From the NCBI GenBank assembly GCA_041907145.1, contig JAYRHW010000171.1, forward strand, positions 1 through 11,833: a DNA stretch of 11,833 nt. The letters are read 5' to 3'. A model generated the notes under the pieces. It did no database searches. It was not told the origin of the DNA and worked only from the letters and a program-made list of their open reading frames with translations. Position numbers and translations under genes: made by a program. The stretch is from JAFLCA01 sp041907145 (GTDB taxonomy: Bacteria; Bdellovibrionota_C; UBA2361; JAFLCA01). This document shows, in pieces, positions 1 to 4,501 of this stretch (positions are counted from its first letter, which is position 1; every line of letters begins with the position of its first letter).

Positions 1-12
1 CGGGCCCAAAAG

Positions 13-996
13 GTGACTCAATCTCCCAATGATTTTTGCCGCAGTCTGGGAATATCTCTACCCGTGATCTGCGGTGCCATGTATCCCTGCTCAAACCCTG
101 AGCTGATAGCGGCTGCCTCAGAGGCCGGAGCGATAGGGATCGTTCAGCCGCTTTCCCTCGTGTATGTGTATGGACATGAGTTCCAGGCTGGGCTGCGATT
201 TATTCGAACATTGACCAAGAAGCCGATTGGGATGAATGCGATTATCGAAAAGGGCTCACAGACTTATCTCGATCGCATGAGGGCTTGGGTGGATATCGCG
301 CTCGATGAACACGTTCGCTTCTTTGTGACGGCATTGGGAAATCCCCGCTGGGTGGTGGATGCCGTGCATGCCCGCGGCGGAATCGTGTTTCACAATACAA
401 CCGAAAGAAAGTGGGCAGACAAGGCGCTTGAAGCCGGAGTGGATGGATTTATCTGCGTGAACAATCGGGCAGGTGGTCATGCGGGCGCTTTGTCGCCGGA
501 AAAACTGTACGAGGAGTTGGCGCCGATTGGGCGGCCGCTGATCTGTGCCGGTGGTGTGGGGGATCCGCAACAGTTTCTAGCTGCCCTGAAGCTTGGCTAT
601 TCCGGCGTCCAGATGGGCACTCGATTTATTGCTTCAAAGGAGTGTGCGGCACATCAGTCCTACAAGGATGCGATTCTGAATGCCGAGGAAAGCGATATTG
701 TTCTGACCCGGCGCGTGACTGGTGTGCCCCTCTCGGTTATTCGGACTCCACACGTTGCGCGGATGGGTACTGAGGTTGGCCCCGTGACTGGCATGCTTCT
801 GCGCTGGCCGCGCACGAGACACTTGGCTCGTATGCTCTTGAACATTCAGTCGGTCTGGAAGCTTAAACGCTCGGCGCTACGGGGTTTGAGCTCCAAAGAT
901 TATTGGCAGGCAGGCAAGTCCGTGGCCGGTATTAGCGCAATTCAGACTGTGGGTGAGATTGTCTCAGCGTTTTCCGCTGCTTGGAAGAAGTCTTAA
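13..996 (+). CDS. Nitronate monooxygenase (2-nitropropane dioxygenase) family flavoprotein
   Basis: Predicted FMN-dependent TIM-barrel enzyme of the nitronate monooxygenase family, which oxidises alkyl nitronates to carbonyl compounds and nitrite in the cytoplasm. Visible family marks: an N-terminal P-V-I-C-G-A-M strand (residues 17-23) followed by the S-E-A-G-A-I-G turn (36-42); N-R-A-G-G-H-A-G (151-158), whose H156 matches the family's active-site histidine; the phosphate-binding I-C-A-G-G-V-G (177-183); and V-Q-M-G-T-R-F (199-205). The 327 residues are a normal length for the family. The start used is GTG at 13, but the frame stays open to base 1 and no clear ribosome binding site precedes it, so the true start may lie left of the window. 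Many members are annotated without biochemical proof, so the substrate is an inference. It precedes the redox-related genes downstream, but I see no shared operon signal. Confidence 0.88.
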   Translation: MTQSPNDFCRSLGISLPVICGAMYPCSNPELIAAASEAGAIGIVQPLSLVYVYGHEFQAGLRFIRTLTKKPIGMNAIIEKGSQTYLDRMRAWVDIALDEHVRFFVTALGNPRWVVDAVHARGGIVFHNTTERKWADKALEAGVDGFICVNNRAGGHAGALSPEKLYEELAPIGRPLICAGGVGDPQQFLAALKLGYSGVQMGTRFIASKECAAHQSYKDAILNAEESDIVLTRRVTGVPLSVIRTPHVARMGTEVGPVTGMLLRWPRTRHLARMLLNIQSVWKLKRSALRGLSSKDYWQAGKSVAGISAIQTVGEIVSAFSAAWKKS

Positions 997-1095
997 TCCT
1001 TCCAATCACTTGTCCAGAAAATGAAGCAAAAGCTGTTTGACCGTGGATCAGTTATAGAGATGAAGCATCACAAGGGTGAGGGCTTCGGAGGCGGT

Positions 1096-1248
1096 ATGAA
1101 AAAGGTTGCGAAAAGTAGGGTTAGAATGCTGTTGAATGGACAGCTCCGCAGATTGTTTGTGGCCGACTTTCATCTTGCTCGGCTGGCGGGATTAACCAGG
1201 AGTCAGGCTTTTCGCATTTGCCGCAAGCGCTACATCGAAGAGTGCTAA
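1096..1248 (+). CDS. Small basic hypothetical protein (50 aa)
   Basis: Not recognised. The frame is open from ATG 1021, which would give 75 residues, but ATG 1096 has a GGAGG (1087-1091) 4 nt upstream, whereas 1021 has no ribosome binding site, so I prefer 1096. The peptide is strongly basic (13 Lys/Arg against 3 acidic residues) and ends in cysteine. Residues about 24-44, with the core L-A-R-L-A-G-L-T-R-S-Q-A-F-R, look like a short helix-turn-helix, but this is pattern reading only. The stop codon overlaps a hairpin at 1247-1270, as expected for the 3' end of a real transcript. I see no good promoter, so it may instead be a gene remnant or non-coding. Confidence 0.33.
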   Translation: MKKVAKSRVRMLLNGQLRRLFVADFHLARLAGLTRSQAFRICRKRYIEEC

Positions 1249-1270
1249 AAGTCTTCGGGGGAAGGCTTTT
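1247..1270 (+). terminator. Hairpin, probable rho-independent terminator
   Basis: A 10-bp stem (AAAAGTCTTC at 1247-1256 with GAAGGCTTTT at 1261-1270) has a single G-T wobble and a GGGG loop. It starts inside the stop codon of the small ORF ending at 1248. The flanking A4 and T4 runs are part of the stem, so it could act on either strand, but the T tail is short. Confidence 0.5.
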
Positions 1271-1331
1271 GGCAGAATCAGACCTGCTCAGTAGAGCTTT
1301 CAGCTGAAATTTATCAATAACTCCGGTGCAG

Positions 1332-1361
1332 TTGTACGGAGTGCCAATATTTCAGTACAAT
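1332..1361 (+). promoter_or_regulatory. Promoter with embedded inverted repeat, upstream of the Rrf2 gene
   Basis: A -10 hexamer TACAAT (1356-1361; 5 of 6 to consensus) lies 18 bp from a -35-like TTGTAC (1332-1337; only TTG matches). The two elements form a perfect inverted repeat, TTGTAC-N17-GTACAA (1332-1337 and 1355-1360). Transcription would begin near 1368, about 25 nt before the Rrf2 start codon. A repeat lying on top of the promoter suggests an operator, and Rrf2 proteins are commonly autoregulated. A related layout occurs at 1866-1893. Confidence 0.5.
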
Positions 1362-1392
1362 ACTCATCGGACTAATTTGCTTTGCTTCGTCT

Positions 1393-1809
1393 ATGGCTGC
1401 CAATTCTCGCTTTGCCGTTGCTGTGCACGCCGCTGCCGTGCTGGCCTGTCATTGCGGAGAATATGTTACATCCGACCTTATCGCCTCAAGTGTAAACACC
1501 AACCCGGTTGTCGTGCGCCGCATCATTAGTGCTTTGGCCAAAGCCGGGATAGTGGAGTCTTGCCTCGGGAAATCGGGCGGATCCAAATTGGCCAAAAAGC
1601 CTCAATCGATTACTCTTTTGGATATTTACCATGCAGTCGAGGGGGAGGGACTCTTCGCTGTTCACCGTAAGCCTGAAAACAAGCGCTGCCCGGTAAGCTG
1701 CTGCATGAAGGATGTATTGCCCAGAGTATTCGAGGCGGCTGAAAAGTCGGTCGAGACGACCTTCAAAAGGACGACCCTGGCCGATGTCATTAAGCCCATG
1801 AAGGCATAA
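1393..1809 (+). CDS. Rrf2 family transcriptional regulator (YwnA-like)
   Basis: A 138-residue winged helix-turn-helix repressor of the Rrf2 family. The N-terminus (S-R-F-A-V-A-V-H-A), the recognition region (N-T-N-P-V-V-V-R-R-I-I-S-A-L, 35-48) and the wing (G-K-S-G-G-S-K-L, 59-66) followed by I-T-L-L-D-I-Y-H-A-V-E (73-83) are typical. Rrf2 proteins sense Fe-S clusters, nitric oxide, cysteine metabolites or thiol stress. This one does not show the IscR/NsrR cysteine spacing. It has C99, C103 and C104 (C-P-V-S-C-C) where YwnA-type members usually have C-P-V-G, plus C19, C21 and C57. The start is ATG 1393, since an in-frame TAA at 1372 leaves no other usual start. The ribosome binding site is weak. 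Its neighbours, a Cys-rich peptide and an alkene reductase, suggest control of an electrophile, metal or redox response; that is inference. Confidence 0.9.
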   Translation: MAANSRFAVAVHAAAVLACHCGEYVTSDLIASSVNTNPVVVRRIISALAKAGIVESCLGKSGGSKLAKKPQSITLLDIYHAVEGEGLFAVHRKPENKRCPVSCCMKDVLPRVFEAAEKSVETTFKRTTLADVIKPMKA

Positions 1810-1865
1810 TTTTCGCTGTAAGATCGTATCGTTATCAAATTCATAAAATCTAATGGCTTTGCCTC

Positions 1866-1893
1866 TTGTAAATGTAACTAAAATGGTTACAAT
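1866..1893 (+). promoter_or_regulatory. Promoter/operator before the Cys-rich peptide and OYE genes
   Basis: -35 TTGTAA (1866-1871), 16-bp spacer, -10 TACAAT (1888-1893). As in the regulator's own promoter, the -35 and -10 hexamers form an inverted repeat (TTGTAA-N15-TTACAA). Inside it is a tighter 19-bp dyad, TGTAAC-N7-GTTACA (1873-1878 and 1886-1891). The predicted transcript starts near 1900, about 23 nt before ATG 1923. A bound Rrf2 dimer here would block RNA polymerase. The arm spacing differs by 2 bp from the upstream site (N15 against N17), so a shared operator is plausible but not certain. Confidence 0.55.
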
Positions 1894-1913
1894 ATGGAGG
1901 TAACTTCAATTAT

Positions 1914-1917
1914 GGAG
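1914..1917 (+). promoter_or_regulatory. Ribosome binding site of the Cys-rich peptide gene
   Basis: GGAG lies 5 nt before ATG 1923. The upstream ATG at 1912 meets a stop after four codons, so it cannot be the start. This site supports translation of the short ORF. Confidence 0.6.
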
Positions 1918-1922
1918 TATTT

Positions 1923-2075
1923 ATGACTGACAAAAATCAAGAACAGAAGAAAGAAGGCGGTTGTTGCGGCGGTAATTCCAAAGCTATGACCAGTAGCAGC
2001 TCTTGCAGCACTGAAAAGGCCGAAGCCTCCAAGACTGACTCCAAGGGCAAGTCTGGCGGTTGCGGTTGCAACTAA
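1923..2075 (+). CDS. Small cysteine-rich peptide (50 aa), unrecognised
   Basis: ATG 1923 to TAA 2073-2075 encodes 50 residues. The N-terminus is hydrophilic and rich in K/Q/E (2-11), followed by G-G-C-C-G-G-N (12-18), a Ser-rich stretch with C28, an E/K/S linker, and a terminal G-G-C-G-C-N (45-50). The five cysteines (14, 15, 28, 47, 49) in CC and CxC pairs beside glycines suggest metal or thiolate binding, or a redox-active peptide. There is no signal peptide or hydrophobic segment, so it should be cytosolic. It has its own promoter/operator (1866-1893) and GGAG site and sits between the Rrf2 gene and the OYE gene, with a strong hairpin after it. I do not recognise a family. A metallothionein-like or metallochaperone peptide is possible. 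A modified-peptide precursor is less likely, since no maturase is nearby. Confidence 0.72.
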   Translation: MTDKNQEQKKEGGCCGGNSKAMTSSSSCSTEKAEASKTDSKGKSGGCGCN

Positions 2076-2083
2076 GTATTCGA

Positions 2084-2123
2084 GCGGGACTGCTGCTTTG
2101 CGGCAGGCCCGCGGTTCTGTTTT
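2084..2123 (+). terminator. Strong hairpin with U-rich tail between the Cys-rich peptide and OYE genes
   Basis: Stem GCGGG (2084-2088) pairs with CCCGC (2108-2112). After one A/G mismatch, CTGCTGC (2090-2096) pairs with GCGGCAG (2100-2106) with one wobble, closing a TTT loop. It is followed by GGTTCTGTTTT (2113-2123). It begins 9 nt after the peptide stop and ends 21 nt before the OYE start. It may be a full terminator, or a partial one that lowers OYE expression relative to the peptide. Confidence 0.6.
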
Positions 2124-2144
2124 CGATGAATTTATTATCCGTGT

Positions 2145-3236
2145 ATGTCTCAATCTAATCTCTTCACTCCCGTTAACCTCGGCAGTCTCAAACTTCCGCA
2201 CCGAATCGTTATGGCCCCGCTTACACGCTGCCGGGCCGATGCTCATAATGCTCCGCATGCACTCAATGCCAAGTACTATGCGCAGCGCGCAAGCGCAGCT
2301 CTGATCGTCTCCGAAGCCTCGCAGGTGACACCCTTCGGGCTTGGTTATCCCGGCACGCCTGGTATTTATTCCGAGGAGCAGGTAGCGGGCTGGAGGCTGG
2401 TGACCGATGCTGTCCACGCAAAGGGAGGAAGAATCTTTTTACAGCTTTGGCATGTTGGGAGAATTTCACATCCTGACTTGCAGCCAGGAAATGTTCTGCC
2501 GGTGGCGCCTTCGGCCATAGCGCCAAAAGGTAACGCCGGGACATTTACCGGACCCAAGCCCTTTGTTACTCCGCGGGAACTTAGAGCCGACGAGATTCCC
2601 GGAGTCATCGCTGATTTCAAGCGCGGAGCCGAGAACGCCAAGCGCGCAGGTTTTGACGGTGTAGAAGTGCACGGAGCAAACGGCTATTTACTGGATCAAT
2701 TCCTGCGTGACGGGACCAACAAGCGCACTGATGCTTGGGGTGGAACGCTAGAGAAGCGAGCGCGCTTTCCTCTAGAAGTTCTCAAAACTGCCATCTCCGT
2801 CTGGGGACCCGAGAGAGTGGGGATTCGTTTTTCTCCGACGGGAACTTTTAACGACATGTCGGATTCCGATCCTGCCAAGACATTCGGCTATATGCTCGAG
2901 GAAGTCAGCAAACTCAAGATCGCTTATGTGCACCTTGTAGACATGGGCGATGCCGATGCCCGTCATGGCGGCAAAGCGATTCCGCTGAGTTACTTTCGCT
3001 CTAAGTATCAAGGCACGCTGATCGCCAACGGAGGCTATGACCTTGACCGCGCAAACGCCGCAATCGGGGAAGGGTTGGCAGATTTGATCGCGTTCGGAAA
3101 GCCTTACATCTCTAATCCCGATCTTACCGAGAGGTTGAAATCCGGAGCGGCGCTCAACGAACCTGACCAGAGCACGTTCTACGGCGGGGGAGAGAAAGGG
3201 TATACCGATTACCCGGCGATGAAATCCTTAGAATAG
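2145..3236 (+). CDS. Old Yellow Enzyme family NAD(P)H-dependent alkene reductase
   Basis: A 363-residue FMN TIM-barrel ene-reductase that reduces activated C=C bonds (enones, maleimides) and, in some members, nitrate esters, in the cytoplasm. Seen: N-terminal A-P-L-T-R-C-R (24-30) with T27 near the flavin; Q100-L-W at the FMN site; the substrate-anion pair H176 and N179 with Y181 in H-G-A-N-G-Y-L-L-D-Q-F-L (176-187); R228 in G-I-R-F-S; I-A-N-G-G-Y (293-298) and F-G-K-P (317-320) for FMN phosphate; and the family C-terminus F-Y-G-G-G-E-K-G-Y-T-D-Y-P. The H-x2-N pair resembles the nitrate-ester/OPR-like branch rather than E. coli NemA, which has H-x2-H. Length is normal. No clear Shine-Dalgarno precedes ATG 2145, and a hairpin lies just upstream, so expression may depend on readthrough. 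It probably belongs to the Rrf2 regulon. Confidence 0.95.
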   Translation: MSQSNLFTPVNLGSLKLPHRIVMAPLTRCRADAHNAPHALNAKYYAQRASAALIVSEASQVTPFGLGYPGTPGIYSEEQVAGWRLVTDAVHAKGGRIFLQLWHVGRISHPDLQPGNVLPVAPSAIAPKGNAGTFTGPKPFVTPRELRADEIPGVIADFKRGAENAKRAGFDGVEVHGANGYLLDQFLRDGTNKRTDAWGGTLEKRARFPLEVLKTAISVWGPERVGIRFSPTGTFNDMSDSDPAKTFGYMLEEVSKLKIAYVHLVDMGDADARHGGKAIPLSYFRSKYQGTLIANGGYDLDRANAAIGEGLADLIAFGKPYISNPDLTERLKSGAALNEPDQSTFYGGGEKGYTDYPAMKSLE

Positions 3237-3643
3237 CCTGCTCCCGTATACTATGCCTCGCACTGCTTCAGGCAAATATTCGGTCTAAAGACTGGAATAA
3301 TAAGCCTCGGACAAAAGTTATAGTTCGCGTGGATATCCCTAAAAGTGTGATGCCTGGAATACCGGTAGCATGACACCTACAAGTAGGTCTGCATACGCAT
3401 GTGGCTGCCGAGACCGGGCGTTCGAGCAATTACGAAGTTCTAATCTGATCTGCGTCCTTAGTGCCATCCCAGGCAGATCGGTCGCCATATCTGGCACTTG
3501 CGATGCTGCGAGGGTGACTTTGTGGTTTTGGGAGAATTTGGCAGGGCTGTAACCTGGGCGATCATTCAGGCGACTCATTTGCTTAGTGAGGGACTTTCTT
3601 GGAAGAAGGAACCGTAGAAATTTAAAATTCCTTGGAGGAAGCT
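3237..3643. other. Intergenic region of about 400 bp with dyads, no supported gene
   Basis: No convincing coding frame: the 60-80 codon ORFs on both strands lack ribosome binding sites and recognisable features. Two dyads stand out. ACCTAC-AA-GTAGGT (3375-3388) is a compact palindrome that would suit a protein dimer better than an RNA hairpin. AGTGCCA (3460-3466) is matched by TGGCACT (3492-3498) across a 25-nt loop. I see no clear promoter, although the gene at 3644 must be transcribed from somewhere. Confidence 0.4.
3634..3638 (+). promoter_or_regulatory. Ribosome binding site deciding the start at 3644
   Basis: GGAGG followed by AAGCT puts ATG 3644 at normal spacing. The alternative in-frame TTG at 3632 would place this ribosome binding site inside the coding region, so ATG 3644 is preferred. 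Confidence 0.75.
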
Positions 3644-4030
3644 ATGCCAGTTCCAGAGCCTAAGCCGGACAGCGGCGATGAATCGCTTCTGCCGCGTCCT
3701 TACGCGACCGGGCCGCTCTTCTTAGAACTAGTTTCTGTTGAAGAGCTTCAACAAAAAATAAGTAGCATTTTTGGCCGATTAGCGCTTTCAGTGGTTCTTG
3801 AAGGCGGCACGTTCCTCGTGCAGAGCTCGGACAGTGGACCGTCGTTCGTGGAAATCGACATTAGAGGCGAGAAAATTAGACTGACTCCGCAGGTTGGTGA
3901 CGACAGAGAGGAAGCGGCGCTTTTGCGGATGAAAGCTAATGACACAATAGCGAGCGGTGACGCTACGATTATCGCGTTAGAGGCTCTCCGAGGCTACATT
4001 CACATAGAGAGTCGGTATCGCAGTAAATAA
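3644..4030 (+). CDS. Hypothetical soluble protein (128 aa)
   Basis: Not recognised. It starts at ATG 3644 behind a good GGAGG site. The N-terminus (1-25) is Pro- and acid-rich and probably disordered. Residues 26-49 look helical (L-E-L-V-S-V-E-E-L-Q-Q-K-I), followed by alternating hydrophobic strands (50-82, including F-V-E-I-D-I-R-G and K-I-R-L-T-P), then a charged helix (86-98) and a last helix-strand pair (101-124). This suggests a small alpha/beta fold. There is no cysteine, signal peptide or membrane segment. The stop TAA overlaps the ATG of a 29-codon ORF (TAATG). It stands alone between a long upstream gap and a convergent minus-strand gene. Confidence 0.65.
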   Translation: MPVPEPKPDSGDESLLPRPYATGPLFLELVSVEELQQKISSIFGRLALSVVLEGGTFLVQSSDSGPSFVEIDIRGEKIRLTPQVGDDREEAALLRMKANDTIASGDATIIALEALRGYIHIESRYRSK

Positions 4031-4119
4031 TGCGCGAATTTGTCATCCGAGAGAGTTTGTCGTTTGGAGAGCTTGCCCCACGATTCTACCGGAGAATGAG
4101 GGCACCCTGGCGACCTTGA
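4030..4119 (+). CDS. Very small ORF overlapping the stop of the 128-aa gene (29 aa), doubtful
   Basis: ATG 4030 shares its A with the preceding TAA (TAATG), a layout often used for translational coupling. It encodes only 29 residues, including F-V-I-R-E-S-L-S-F-G-E-L and ending R-A-P-W-R-P, before TGA 4117-4119. I recognise no family. It may be a remnant of a longer coupled gene, a real micropeptide, or chance. Confidence 0.2.
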   Translation: MREFVIRESLSFGELAPRFYRRMRAPWRP

Positions 4120-4285
4120 CGCTTTGCTTGATTGAGTACGAGACCGTCAGGTAAACAGCATTTTTAATTAGAGGCCTGGCAAAGAGGTAAAGGATGGCTA
4201 GATAGGGTTTTCCCCGGAATTCCCCCCTTATCACGGACGCTGGGAAGCCCACTGCTTGCGATAGAGGGCAACGGGGGCTGAATGC
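4120..4285. other. Convergent intergenic region, no clear terminator
   Basis: This stretch lies between the plus-strand 128-aa gene and the minus-strand UPF0270 gene, which converge. I looked for a bidirectional terminator and found only short stems, such as TGGG-N3-CCCA near 4240-4250, without T runs. The minus-strand ORF of 69 codons here has no ribosome binding site or recognisable feature and is not called. Confidence 0.35.
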
Positions 4286-4498
4286 CTATAGCTGTCGCAA
4301 GACAATATCGAACGAATTGTCCTTTTCATCGAATACAATCTTCGCCTTACCGCGTTTGATCTGCTCGACGACTTGCTCGACTTTCTCGGCCAGAGAGTAA
4401 TCGCCTTGCCCGTAATCCGTGCCCTCACGCAGCACGAAATGCTCGATTAGGCCGCGCAGCGCTTCAGGGCTCAATTCGGAGTAGGGGACATCGACCAT
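4286..4498 (-). CDS. yheU: YheU / UPF0270 family protein
   Basis: A 70-residue protein that matches E. coli YheU by eye. The family pattern P-x-x-x-L-S-P-E-x-L-x-x-L-I-E (5-19) and the signature F-V-L-R-E-G-T-D-Y-G (21-30) are nearly exact, followed by the helix L-A-E-K-V-E-Q-V-V-E-Q-I-K (36-48), then K-A-K-I-V-F-D (51-57) and the final strand. Its molecular role is unknown. ATG 4498 lies only 3 nt after the addA-like stop with no strong ribosome binding site of its own, so it is probably translated by coupling at the end of the addB-addA transcript. In enterobacteria the gene sits near unrelated genes (yheT), so this repair context is unusual. Confidence 0.93.
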   Translation of the reverse strand: MVDVPYSELSPEALRGLIEHFVLREGTDYGQGDYSLAEKVEQVVEQIKRGKAKIVFDEKDNSFDIVLRQL

Positions 4499-4501
4499 AA
4501 A

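Noticed and set aside
1037..1058. TTGACC and TATAGA near the small basic ORF, read as a promoter
   Set aside because: The spacing is only 10 bp, too short for a sigma70 promoter.
1021..1095. Longer start (ATG 1021) for the small basic ORF
   Set aside because: No ribosome binding site before it; ATG 1096 has GGAGG at short spacing.
1887..2417. Minus-strand ORF of 176 codons
   Set aside because: Antisense to the Cys-rich peptide and OYE start; no ribosome binding site or recognisable domain. The plus-strand genes have clear family or signal evidence.
3370..3552. Plus-strand 60-codon ORF in the intergenic region
   Set aside because: No ribosome binding site, no recognisable feature, and it overlaps an equally unsupported minus-strand ORF.
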